Of a stretch of 27,020 nucleotides of DNA, positions 1 through 9,102 are shown one piece after another. The notes beneath the pieces are model-generated. The model had not been told where the DNA came from. It did no database searches and worked only from the letters and a program-made list of their open reading frames with translations. Positions within the stretch are counted from its first letter, which is position 1. Every line of letters starts with the position of its first letter. Origin of the DNA: Silene noctiflora (taxonomy: Eukaryota; Streptophyta; Magnoliopsida; Caryophyllales; Caryophyllaceae); assembly GCA_009801015.1 (NCBI GenBank), contig VHZZ01000005.1, positions 418,414-445,433 of the forward strand, written 5' to 3'. Made by a program: the position numbers and the translations under genes.

Positions 1-845
1 AATATGGTAACTTTTGAAGCAACCTCGAACACGTGGTAGAAAAACGGCTTGAAAAAGAAACGTGACCCCGTACGACCTCCCAAACAACTCAAATTAAAGT
101 GTAATAAACTTATAATACACAATCTTTGGGATTTTCGGGACCGGAACAAAAATGTCTATAAATCATAAGGATGGTTCCTCAAGTCAGATAAAGCGGTCAA
201 ACAAATATTAAAGAGCAACGGAGGATTTTTGAGGGTGTAGATATGCGATAAACTAGCCTGGGGCGAAAATCGGATAATCATGAAAACAGATTAAGAGTTG
301 TGATTTGGGGAGAAATCAAATAGGGTAACTCTTAAAGTGATCCCGAAAACCTATTAGAAAAACTGCATGAAAAAAAACAAAAAATTGACCCAGTACGACC
401 TTCCGAATAATGACTCGAACTGAAGTGTATAATATACGGTGTTCGAGATTTCAGGATCCCGAAACGAAAATGTCTGTAAATCACACGAACGATTCTTTGG
501 ATCAGAAAAAGCAGTCACGCAAAATTTGAGGAGCAACATGGAATTTTTGAGGTTGTTGTTATGCGATAAACCAACGTCGAGCGATAACCGGTGAATCGTG
601 AACAATGGATTAATAGTGGTGATTTGAGGCTGAAATTAAATAGGGTAAGTCTTAATGCGATACCGAAGACGTGGTGGAAAACCGCGTGAAAAAAAAAAAC
701 GTGACTCGGTACGACCTCTCGAACGACTCAAATTAAAGTGTATAAATACATGGTTTTCGGGATTTCGGAGTCCAAAAAAATGTATGTAAATCACATAGAC
801 GATTCATCGGGTCAGATAAAATAGTTACACAAATTTTGAGGAGTA
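1..845. repeat. Tandem satellite block 1 (about 313-bp monomer), cut by the window edge
   Basis: The landmark GTACGACCT recurs near 70, 395 and 709, a spacing of about 314-325 bp. Each landmark is preceded by a 'cgaacacgt..tagaaaaaccgcgtg'-like stretch and followed by a conserved 'ttttcgggatttc' and 'atgtctgtaaatcac' segment. The copies are diverged by substitutions and small indels, so this is an old array rather than a freshly homogenised one. No protein-coding gene is supported here; the minus-strand reading frames repeat with the monomer. The block continues beyond the left edge of the window. Confidence 0.85.
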
Positions 846-860
846 AGGCTCTATTCTTTT

Positions 861-1112
861 GGACTGAAACGGATCTGAACTGAACTGAACTTATAGGATC
901 TGAACTGAACTTATAATATCTGAACTGAACTGAACTGAACTTATAGGATCTGAACTGAACTTATAATATCTGAACTGAACTGAACTTATAGGATCTGAAC
1001 GGAACTGAACATATATGATCTGAATTGAACTTATTGGATCTGAACTGAACTGAACTTATAAGATCTGAACTTAACTGAACTTATAGGATCTGAAATGAAT
1101 TTACAGGATCCA
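861..1112. repeat. Minisatellite of GATCTGAACTGAACTTATAG-type units
   Basis: About a dozen imperfect units of 17-27 bp, built from GGATCTGAACTGAAC and TTATA blocks, run from about 861 to 1112. Unit length varies because the TGAAC pentamer is present two or three times. The tract starts exactly where satellite block 1 stops ('gaggagtaaggctctattc'). Confidence 0.85.
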
Positions 1113-1134
1113 TTAAATTAATTTATTTAATTTA

Positions 1135-1310
1135 ACTTTATTATTATTGTTATTGTTATTGTTATTGTTATTATTGTTTTTTTTATTACGTAAGGAAACC
1201 TTGTTATTATTGTTATTGTTATTATTGTTGTTATTTTTGTTATTATTATTAATGTTATTACTATTGTTGTTGTTATTGTTGTTGTTTTAGTATTGTTATT
1301 ATTATGCAAA
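1135..1310. repeat. (TTATTG)n-type interrupted microsatellite
   Basis: A long tract of TTATTG, TTATTATTG and TTGTTG units on the plus strand, interrupted once near 1180-1200 by 'ttacgtaaggaaacc'. It is low-complexity. The reading frame on the opposite strand, rich in Thr and Ile, is a by-product and not a gene. Confidence 0.85.
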
Positions 1311-1485
1311 ATTTTATTGAGATTAAACAAAAATTTTACAAGAAATTAGTGGGCAGCTAAAAGAAAACATTGATAAGAAAATATGGTCTAAAACGCAAGG
1401 TAAGATAATAACATTTTTCCGCTTTATATAAATTGGGTTGTTCATACATTATACTACGATTACATTACGATAAAAAATATGTTGT

Positions 1486-1605
1486 CATTTGGGACTGAAA
1501 TCAAATATGTTAACTTTTAAAGTGATCCGATTCCCGACATGTATTAGAAAAATCGCGTGAAAAAAAAAATGGCCTAATGAAACCTCCCAAACCTCTCATG
1601 AATAT
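1486..1605. repeat. Isolated partial satellite monomer
   Basis: The stretch 'gactgaaatcaaatatg' followed by 'cttttaaagtgatcc' and 'attagaaaaatcgcgtg' matches the middle of the 313-bp monomer. It sits outside both blocks, between the microsatellite and the WIP1 gene. This suggests that the two blocks were once one array that was later interrupted. Confidence 0.7.
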
Positions 1606-1836
1606 TTTTTAAAAACCTGTCGGGCCGATTAATTAGGAGTGCAACAAGTTTCACTTGTGACGGGTCAAGTATAACTCACATGGGTAGATAAAACAAAAGT
1701 AAAAGTGCCTAAATAATCCCAAAAGGCTTGTTCTTATCTTACCAAATAAGGATTATTCAATCCGTTAAAAGCTTGTGACGGATGTCATGATTTTCTCTAT
1801 TATTACTCTTGTGAGTTGGGACCCCAGAGTCGCCCA
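1606..1836. other. Intergenic; fragments resembling MITE ends
   Basis: No gene is visible. The pieces 'cacttgtgacgggtcaag' (about 1653) and 'gcttgtgacggatgtc' (about 1770) resemble the subterminal GTGACGG motif of the MULE-type MITEs in this window. I could not define element ends or target duplications for them. Confidence 0.35.
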
Positions 1837-1845
1837 AAAAACCAG

Positions 1846-2029
1846 CAAAGTGTCTTGCTTGTGACGGACACTATCCGTCACAAGTTGAAGACGGATAGTG
1901 TCCCTCTCACAATAAAGCAAGTGGGAGGGCAAGTGGGGGAAAATGGAGCATCCAATGGACTGTGCCACTTACATATTGTGAGAGTGCACTATCCGTCTTC
2001 AACTTGTGACGGATAGTGGCCGTTTTGTG
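1846..2029. mobile_element. MULE-type MITE copy 1 (184 bp), upstream of WIP1
   Basis: Long inverted arms share CACTATCCGTCACAAGTTGA followed by AGACGGATAGTG, with TCTCACAATA slightly further in on both sides. The core contains 'caagtgggagggcaag'. The 9-bp flanks are AAAAACCAG (1837-1845) and AAAAACCAC (2030-2038), matching at 8 of 9 positions, as expected for a Mutator-like target duplication. It encodes no protein. It ends about 105 bp before the TATA box of the WIP1 gene, so it lies in that gene's proximal promoter. Confidence 0.8.
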
Positions 2030-2133
2030 AAAAACCACTGGCACACCAAACAACCTTTCCTCCTGATTTCCTTAAACAAGCAACAACAATCATTATCCAT
2101 CCATACATTTCTTTATCAACCAATTTTCTCATC

Positions 2134-2143
2134 TATATATATT
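2134..2143 (+). promoter_or_regulatory. TATA box of WIP1
   Basis: TATATATATT lies about 155 bp before the WIP1 ATG, which puts transcription start near 2165-2175 and gives a 5' UTR of about 125 nt that is rich in CAA and AAC. This is inferred from the motif and its position only. Confidence 0.55.
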
Positions 2144-2296
2144 CACACTCTAGTTCATAATCTAAAACATCCAACTTACAACTTACAACAACAAATCAAC
2201 CAAAATCTCTCAAGTAACCCTTTTAAAGATTACTAACTCGAATCTCGTCAACATCAAAATCGTCTAAAAAAAGCTTCAAATTAATTAAATTACAAT

Positions 2297-2581
2297 ATGA
2301 GTTATACAAAAGGCAAAGCATCATGGATAGTAATGGCAACAATAGAAGGAATGAAAGATCATGGTTATGCAAGATGGAATTATACAATTAGGTCTCTTCA
2401 TCAATATGCTAATAATAATATTAAATCCTTTACTCTAGCTAAAAGGCTTTCCGGGTCGTCTTCTTCATCATCGTCATTGTCATCTTGTTCGATTTCAATC
2501 AAGATTAGGGATGACAAATTGAAGAAATCTGAGGAGTCTCTTAGGAAAGTCATGTTTTTGAGTACTTGGGGTCCTAATTAA
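2297..2581 (+). CDS. Wound-induced protein (WIP, DUF3774), 94 aa
   Basis: A small intronless gene starting at ATG 2297. The product begins MSYTKGKASWIVMATIEG and carries the family core GMKDHGYARWNYTIRSLHQ at about residues 18-36. A serine-rich linker follows (SSSSSSSLSSCS, about 53-66), then the conserved tail SEESLRKVMFLSTWGPN, which ends in the family hallmark WGPN. The 94-aa length is typical of plant DUF3774 proteins. Known family behaviour is that the transcripts are induced by wounding and other stresses such as hypoxia; the biochemical role is not settled. No signal peptide or membrane span is obvious, although residues 10-18 are mildly hydrophobic. A TATA box lies at 2134. The gene is closely flanked by two MITEs (ending 2029 and starting 2607), and the second probably lies in the 3' UTR. 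It is paralogous to the gene at 5517. Confidence 0.9.
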   Translation: MSYTKGKASWIVMATIEGMKDHGYARWNYTIRSLHQYANNNIKSFTLAKRLSGSSSSSSSLSSCSISIKIRDDKLKKSEESLRKVMFLSTWGPN

Positions 2582-2606
2582 TAAGGGCATACTACCAATT
2601 GTATTA

Positions 2607-2784
2607 GGGCAATTCTCATTTGTGACGGAAGGTATCCGTCACTTTGAGAAGACGGGTACCACTTTTACTCACAAATGACCCATAGAGAAAAGCAAGTGGA
2701 GGGGTGCCCCACCTTTTGCTTTATTCGTTTTGTGTGTGGCATTACCCGTCACAAATACCGACCCGTCACAAGGGAGACGCTTTG
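2607..2784. mobile_element. MULE-type MITE copy 2 (178 bp), just after the WIP1 stop codon
   Basis: The flanks are a perfect 9-bp duplication, ATTGTATTA, at 2598-2606 and 2785-2793. The terminal regions share TTGTGACGG at the same distance from each end (left CTCATTTGTGACGG; right, reversed, CTCCCTTGTGACGG). The interior contains 'aagacgggtacc', 'gcaagtgga' and 'cattacccgtcac'. It begins 25 bp after the WIP1 stop codon, so it is probably transcribed as part of that 3' UTR. It has no coding capacity. A 9-bp duplication with short terminal inverted repeats is the Mutator-like signature. Confidence 0.9.
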
Positions 2785-2984
2785 ATTGTATTATGTTTTA
2801 ATTTGCTCAATTGTATATATATATAATATTATAATCCCTATGATTTACGCAAATTCTCGTAATAATCTTCATCGAGTTCCAATTTTATAAGATTAATTAA
2901 TACGAGTATTGTTTTATTAACCCCACATGCATTTGATTGTTGTTTTGATTATTTCTAATTTTGTTTACTTTAATTTAAACATTT

Positions 2985-4915
2985 CGATCAAGTAGGTTAA
3001 CTCTTAAGCAACCGTGGACACTTGATTGAAAAACAAGTTGAAAAAGAAACGTAACCCGGTACGACCTCACGAACGGCCTAAAATAAAGTGTATAATACAC
3101 AGTTTTCGAGATTTTAGGGTCCCGGAATAAAAATGTTTGTAAATCACAAGGATGGTTACTCGGGTTTGTTAAAATGGTCACACAAATATTGAGAAGCAAC
3201 AGAGGATTTTTGAGGGTGTAGATATGCAATAAGCCAGCCTTGAGCGAAAATCGGATAATCATGAAAATAGATTAAGAGTTGTGATTAGAGGCTGAAATCA
3301 AATATGGTAACTCTTAAAGCGATCCTAAACATGTATTAGAAAAAACGCGTGAAAAAAACGTGACCGAGCACGACCTTCCGAATAACAGCTCAAATTGAAG
3401 TGTATAATACACGGTTTTCGGGATTTCAGGGTCCCGAAACGAAAATGTCTATAAATCACAATGATGGTTCCTTGGATCAGATAAATCGGTCACAAAAATA
3501 TTGAGGAGCAACCGAGGATTTTTGAGGGTGTAGATATGCGATAAACCATCCTCGGGCGAAAATCTGATAATCATGAACAATAGATTTATAATTGTGGTTT
3601 GGGGCTGAAATCAAATAAGCTAACTCTTAAAGTGATCCCGAACACGTATTAGAAAAACCGCGTGAAAAAAAATCGTGAGCCAGTACGACTTTTCGAATAA
3701 TGGCTCAAATTGAAGTGTATATAATACACGGTTTTCGGGATTTTAGGGTCTCGGAACGAAAATGTCTGTAAATCATATGAACAGTTCTTTGGATCAGATA
3801 AAGCATGTCACACAAATTTTGAGGAGCAACATAGAATTTTTGAGGGTGTCGATATGCGATAAATCAACGTCGGACGAAAATCGTTGAATCATTAACAATG
3901 GATTAATAGTGGTGATTTGAGGCTAAACTCAAATAGGGTAACTCTTAAAAGTGATACCGAACACGTGGTAGAAAAACCGCGTGAAAAAGAAACGTGATTT
4001 GAAGCTGAAATCAAATAGGATACTTTTAAAGCAATCCCGAACATGTATAAAAAAACATGTGAAAAAAAAGGTGACCCAGTACAACCCCCGAACGGCTCAA
4101 ATTGAAGTGTATAATGCACGATTTTCGGGATTTCAGGGCTCCGGAACGAAAATGTCTATAAATCACACAGACGGTTCTTCGGATCAGATAGAGTGGCCAC
4201 ACAAATTTTGAGGAACAATAAAGTATTTTTGAGAGTGTCGCTATGCGATAAACCAACATCGGACGAAAAGCGGTGAATCGTGAACAATGAATTAATAGTG
4301 GTGATTTGAGGCAAAAATCAAATCGGGTAACTTTTATATCGATACCGAACACGTAGTAAAAAAAAACCGTGTGAAAAAATAACGTGACCTTGTACGACCT
4401 CCCGAACGGCTTAAATTAAAGTCTATAATACATGGTTTTCGGGATTTCATGGTCCCTGAACAGAAAAGTTTTTAAATCACAGAGACAGTTCATCGGGTCA
4501 AATAATGTAGTCAGACAAATTTTTAGGAGTAACAGTGGATTTTTGTGAGTGTAGATATGTGATAAACCAGCATTGGGTAAAAAACGGATAATCATGAACA
4601 ATAGATTAATAGTTGTGATTTGGGTCTGAAATCAAATAGGATAACTCTTATAACGATCCCGAAGACGTATTAGGAAAACTGTGTAAAAAAAACGTGACCA
4701 AGTACGACCTTCCGAACAGTTCAAATTTAACCATACAATACACGGTTTTCAGGATTTCTGAGATCCTGGAACGAAGATGTTTGTAAATCACGTGGACGGT
4801 CCCTCAAATAAGATAAAACCAGTCACACAAATTTTTGAGAATAAACAGAGGATTTTTGAGAGTATCGCTATGCAATAAACCAGACTCGGTCGAAAATCGG
4901 TGAATCATGAACAAT
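2985..4915. repeat. Tandem satellite block 2 (about 6 monomers of about 313 bp)
   Basis: The same monomer as block 1. The landmark (GTACGACC or a close variant) recurs near 3059, 3369, 3682, 4079, 4392 and 4703, with intervals of 310-313 bp except one of 397 bp. That long interval comes from an extra partial unit of about 80 bp at 3914-4070, where the 'gatttgagg..tgaaatcaaatagg' to 'gtgaaaaa' segment is repeated. The array ends near 4915, after which unique sequence leads into the WIP2 promoter. No gene is supported inside it. Confidence 0.88.
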
Positions 4916-5385
4916 GGTTTATGTCTCACCTTTAATGCCAAAACCCAAAGGGCCCCAAAAACATGACTTTCAACTAGTTTCAAGTCTTTTACGGACACTA
5001 GTATCGCACTATCGCACGTGGTTTCATCTTAAACAATTGTCGATCACTCCCATTACAAGATGTTTTGCTTCAGCTTTCCGTTTCTCATCTGAAATAAGAC
5101 GGATAATATGTTGCCATTTTACAATAAAATGTTGCTATTTTTAGATAATATATTACTATTATTTTCCACATCATTTTCAGGTTAAAAAGTGACAATTCTA
5201 GTTATAACATTTTGTCGTTAAATAGTTACATTCTATTAAAAAATGACAATATTTTATCCGTCTAGACGAATTTGCGCTCCCATTAATATGCTACCCGTAT
5301 TTGGACTAAAACTTTACATGGTAATCTCCGAAACCATTGGTATTAAACAATTCTATATAGCCCCTAGTTTTTCTTACCAAACCAT

Positions 5386-5395
5386 AATATAAATA
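5386..5395 (+). promoter_or_regulatory. TATA box of WIP2
   Basis: AATATAAATA lies about 125 bp before the WIP2 ATG. Transcription would start near 5420 and give an A-rich 5' UTR of about 100 nt. Motif and position only. Confidence 0.5.
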
Positions 5396-5516
5396 CAACT
5401 ATAAAATTTCCTTACCAAAACACAAACATAACAAAACAAATTCAAATTTCTTACTATTATTTCTTCATTTATTTACCAAATAATTATTTCTAGCAAAAAA
5501 ATTGGAAAAAATTAAA

Positions 5517-5777
5517 ATGAGTGGAGGAATTGCATGCAGAACGTATATAGTAACGGCAAGTATGGGAGCAGTAGAAGCATTAAAAGATCAAGGATTTGCG
5601 AGGTGGAATTACCCTTTAAGATGTCTTCACCACCGTCTTAAGAACTCGATTCGGTCCTCGATTAGGGCTTCATCGACTACGGCTAATGCCGGTCGGAAGA
5701 CGGTGGTGAAGACTGAGAAAACTATGCGTAAAGTTATGGAGCTTGATTGCTGGGGTCCTAGTACCACTCGCTTTTAA
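5517..5777 (+). CDS. Wound-induced protein (WIP, DUF3774), 86 aa
   Basis: I place the start at ATG 5517 (MSGGIACRTYIVTASMGAVE). The frame opens upstream with TTG at 5502, which is not a plausible plant start. The core GAVEALKDQGFARWNYPLR lies at about residues 17-35. A basic Ser/Arg-rich linker follows, then KTMRKVMELDCWGPSTTRF. The conserved WGP motif is present, but the protein runs five residues beyond it (STTRF), unlike its paralogue at 2297, which ends in WGPN. The middle and end are otherwise colinear, so the two are duplicates of one family, with substantial divergence. The family is wound- and stress-induced in plants; its molecular function is unknown. It is intronless, and its 3' flank contains a 27-bp direct repeat. 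Confidence 0.88.
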   Translation: MSGGIACRTYIVTASMGAVEALKDQGFARWNYPLRCLHHRLKNSIRSSIRASSTTANAGRKTVVKTEKTMRKVMELDCWGPSTTRF

Positions 5778-6385
5778 TACTTGTGCATGTCACATTTTAT
5801 TATCTAATATCGGACAGTTCTGAGAACACAATGTAGTCTGCCACTCGTTATGTAAGAAATACATAATGTAATCTGCCACTCGTTATGTAAGAGCATTATT
5901 TTATAGATTAATTTCTCGAGAGCTTTTTTTGACGTGACAGAGTACATTTTAGAGTGACTATTTAAGAAAGAATTTGTATTTGGTTATAATTTTTATCTAA
6001 TTTGTTGTCAAAAATGTTGATCAATCGCGGCGATTGTATACAAGTATACACAACTAGTCACATTAACACAAAACAAATTAAGTTGTATTTCCATCTCAAT
6101 TATTTGTTTACCTACGTCCTACATGGGTCTGCGAGCGAGTGACGCCGCGTCTCAAATTTGGGAGAAACCTACCATCAATTTCCAATTAGTTGCTTTTAGA
6201 TCTCCAATTTGAGAGAATCTTACCATCAGTTTCCTTTTGGTCCCATAATATTGGCTTTGATGATTACATCATTAAAGTACTAAACCATGGGCTGCACTTT
6301 TCTTCATGCATTGAAAAAACCAGCAAAATTTTTCACCTATCCATATCATGGCTATAAAACAGCACTGTACAACAAAATTTAACCC
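5778..6385. other. Intergenic region after WIP2
   Basis: No gene is visible. It contains a near-exact 27-bp direct repeat (5830-5856 and 5865-5891, one difference, sharing TCTGCCACTCGTTATGTAAG), probably in or just after the WIP2 3' UTR. A second repeated motif, 'caatttgggagaaacctaccatcaa' versus 'caatttgagagaatcttaccatcag', lies near 6153 and 6207. Confidence 0.5.
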
Positions 6386-6394
6386 GAAATATAA

Positions 6395-6581
6395 CACTAA
6401 TTCTCATTTCTGACGGACGTATCCGTCACAAATGAGAAGACGGGTACCAAATTATGAGACAAAAAAACAAAATAGAGGAGAGAGGAAAGCAAGTGGGGGT
6501 GTCCCCACCTTGTCCCCCTATTCGTTTTGTGAGTGGCATTACCCGTCTTCATTTGTGACCCGTCACAAGGGAGACGCTTTG
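6395..6581. mobile_element. MULE-type MITE copy 3 (187 bp)
   Basis: It is flanked by a perfect 9-bp duplication, GAAATATAA, at 6386-6394 and 6582-6590. It has the same ends as copy 2: the left end carries ATTCTCATTTCTGACGG and the right end carries CGTCACAAGGGAGACGCTTTG. The interior shares 'gaagacgggtacca', 'gaaagcaagtggggg' and 'ttcgttttgtgagtgg' with copy 4. There is no transposase or other coding content. Confidence 0.92.
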
Positions 6582-6590
6582 GAAATATAA

Positions 6591-7429
6591 AATGTCTTAG
6601 TCTAATGATTAGATCGAAATATAAAACAGCACTGTACAACAACTTTTCTTTTGGCTCGAATTGGTGTCGATCTAACACCTTTTATGTTCAGAAAGTCAGT
6701 GTTGGTGATTTAAGAGTAATTACCGGTTCATTTTTGCGTAATTAAGGTTGGTTCGTAGATGGGTAATCTCTGCACGGGAAAATACGGAGTGTATACTTGC
6801 ATAATTATTTACGGGATTACGGTATAACATTCGAACGAATGATTATGACGGGGGTAAATCGAATACTGATTTCTGAAGAGTCCTCTTCAGAAATACACTC
6901 CCCTTGGTTCCTTTCCCTGTAATCCTTCTCTATATAAATAGAAGAAGGATTACTGACGAAAAATTCTTCAACACATCACCGAACAATTAACATTCAACAT
7001 AAAATATTTCTATATTACGTCTCTGATCTTTGAGTGCCAAAAATCAGAGGGGACCGTCTTATCTCAGTAGAAAATTCGGTAACACCCAGGCACAAGTAAG
7101 GGTCGAATTATTCTATTAGGAAAACGGAGTTGATTCGGTCCGGTAACATTGTCAATTCCTGTTTTGTGATAATCATTTCCATAACAGTCAGGAAGCCAAA
7201 ATTGGCAATTTAACATTCTAGCATACTCTCTGTGATTCCACTTTCTGCAAGTTATCGAATATACAACAATGTACTCCTGTGCAGTCCGCATTATCGAGTT
7301 GTTTTCTTCAATTCGACATTCATTCTCAGTTCGATTGAAAGCCAGGTGAATTCGCTGATATAAACTAATATAACTTTCAATTTTATTTAGTAGTCGACTA
7401 TGGCTTAAAACTCGACAACATATAACCTT
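6591..7429. other. Gene-free stretch with a promoter-like palindromic segment
   Basis: No supported gene. A strong TATA-like TATATAAATA (6931-6940) sits in the loop of an inverted repeat (6919-6953). A second inverted repeat lies just upstream (6871-6892). Downstream, the sequence has stop codons in all plus frames and no recognisable protein. It could be a decayed LTR end or a dead promoter; I cannot decide between these. Confidence 0.4.
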
Positions 7430-7949
7430 ACTCGCTAAAAAGGGTCGCCGATTTTTAGTCTTAGATTAGTCTTTAAAATTAGTTTCAAGTGATCGCAAAT
7501 ACTCTTCCAACTTTTTGATAAGCTCACTTTTCTACTATCTAATTAGCTTATCTTAGCATAATAACGCGGCTTTTGGACGCGGTTTCATGTGACTTATGTC
7601 ACTTTTACCGTATTCTCAATGTCGAGTTAATAACGGAGTTTTGGGATTAGGATTGGGTGCTAAAGAGTGATTTGAAATCTACCATACGATGTATGTCAAG
7701 TGAATTGGTTCTACAAGTAAGACGGAAGACTAACTATGGCATGAAGAAGTTAAAGGATGACGCAAATGGATATTTGAAGCGTCGTTTGCATAGGGATCAA
7801 CTTCAAATGGTTATATCTTGAGTTCTAGAGCTCGTATCGATGCAAGGCCATGTGGAGGCGATAGCTTATGTTCTTAGCTTTCCAGCGGAAGGTCACACGC
7901 CTCATTTGGCCAAGAAACAAGAGAGATATGGCCTTTGAAAAATGCTGTC

Positions 7950-8012
7950 CAGCACAAAAGGCGCACGGTGTGCCCTATTGCCCTGTAAACGGAGCACCGT
8001 GCGCCTTCTGCT
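7950..8012. repeat. GC-rich inverted repeat (stem-loop)
   Basis: GGCGCACGGTG (7960-7970) pairs perfectly with CACCGTGCGCC (7995-8005) across a 24-nt loop. The pairing continues imperfectly outward, with 'agcacaaaa' on the left against 'ttctgct' on the right. Confidence 0.75.
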
Positions 8013-8566
8013 CTGTCTCTTCCGCGCTGTTACGGATCAAGCAAGCAATTCAAGGCCCACTTCTCTCGCTTAATTTTAGGCTATAAAAGGGTTATTATAT
8101 TAGGTTTTTACAAATCTTATCATCCCATATCTACCATCTTATCCTATCTTTGACTTTATTTTGGAATCAAGTTGTAATTTGGATAATTATCATCTTAATT
8201 TGGGTTCTAGATCTACTCTGGAAAACTAATCTCCCCTCTTAATCCAATCTCAAAGGTGTTCTTTTGGTTGTAAGATACTTTAATCTTTCCCTAATTATCT
8301 TTATTATTGTTAATCCATTTTGTTTAGTGTTGAAATTTGGAAACTTTGTTTGATTGAAGTGATTAAGTGTGATTTCCTTGTTGCTTCATCTTTCCAATTT
8401 CCTTATTTCCTTGTAATTAGGCTAATGAATGTGATTTCTTCTTAGCTTGAGCAACAAGAAATGGATTAACTTGTAATTAAGCATTAATTGTGTTTAATTA
8501 CCCCTATTAGGTCTTTCATGCTTTATCTTCTTGCTAAAAACTTTACTTTTGAGTAGTTAGTAGATA

Positions 8567-8774
8567 CTCCCTCCGTCTCGATCATTTGTTGTCCTTTGAT
8601 TTTGACACAAAGACCAAGGAAAGAGGAGGACACCAATTATAAGTTGACAAGTGGACTAAATTGAATAGGAAAGATCAAATTACTCATCAAATGCAATCCT
8701 AAAATAGAAAGGACAACAAATGACTGAGACACCCTAAAATGGAAAAGGACAACAAATGACCGGGACGGAGGGAG
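8567..8774. mobile_element. Stowaway MITE (208 bp)
   Basis: It begins CTCCCTCCGTCTCGATCATT and ends GACCGGGACGGAGGGAG, the canonical Stowaway (Tc1/mariner-derived) terminal inverted repeat. It is flanked by TA on both sides (8565-8566 and 8775-8776). TTGTTGTCC lies inside the left end and GGACAACAAATGAC inside the right. The right end carries a short internal duplication of that GGACAACAAATGAC motif. It is non-coding and is inserted in the larger element at 7430-8835. Confidence 0.93.
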
Positions 8775-8835
8775 TAATTAGTAAGGTTATAAATTGTTAA
8801 TTTGGCCGTTTTAAATAGCGAAGTTTTTAGCGAGT

Positions 8836-9102
8836 CACTTATGCAGAAAAGTTAAAGAACCGGAGCCATACAATTGAAATGATAACCAGCTTCACATCAC
8901 CATTTTCCACTCCTCTCTGAACATTCAAGGGAAGAAATAGAAGAGGGAAAACTCGAATCAGACAGTACGTCGAGCAAACAAGCTCAACCTAAGCCAAACA
9001 CACGACAGTACATACGAAAAGAATACGCCAATACGGCCAAGAATCATCAACATGGTTCACATTGTCGAGGCTCCAAATTCGCGACTCTCACTTTCACAGC
9101 AT
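8836..9102 (-). other. Probable 3' UTR and downstream flank of the DUF1223 gene
   Basis: No reading frame of note. It lies directly downstream (minus strand) of the DUF1223 stop codon at 9103. I see no certain poly(A) signal. Confidence 0.35.

Larger units (their letters stand above)
7430..8835. mobile_element. TIR-bounded or LTR-like transposon remnant, about 1.4 kb
   Basis: The ends are a perfect 12-bp inverted pair, ACTCGCTAAAAA at 7430-7441 and TTTTTAGCGAGT at 8824-8835, with a weaker match continuing inwards (TCGCC..ATTTTT). No clear target duplication is seen (flanks ATAACCTT and CACTTATG). Inside are a GC-rich stem-loop (7960-8005), a TATAAAAGG box (8083-8091) followed by a T-rich leader, and a Stowaway MITE. 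The body resembles the untranslated terminal parts of plant Gypsy elements in style, but no gag or pol reading frame is present. Whether it is a DNA element or a decayed LTR is open. Confidence 0.4.

Noticed and set aside
861..1112. CRISPR-like array
   Set aside because: The repeats are short, imperfect and contiguous without unique spacers, and the genome is a plant.
1127..1330. Minus-strand 67-aa frame rich in Thr and Ile
   Set aside because: It is the complement of the TTATTG microsatellite and has no family resemblance.
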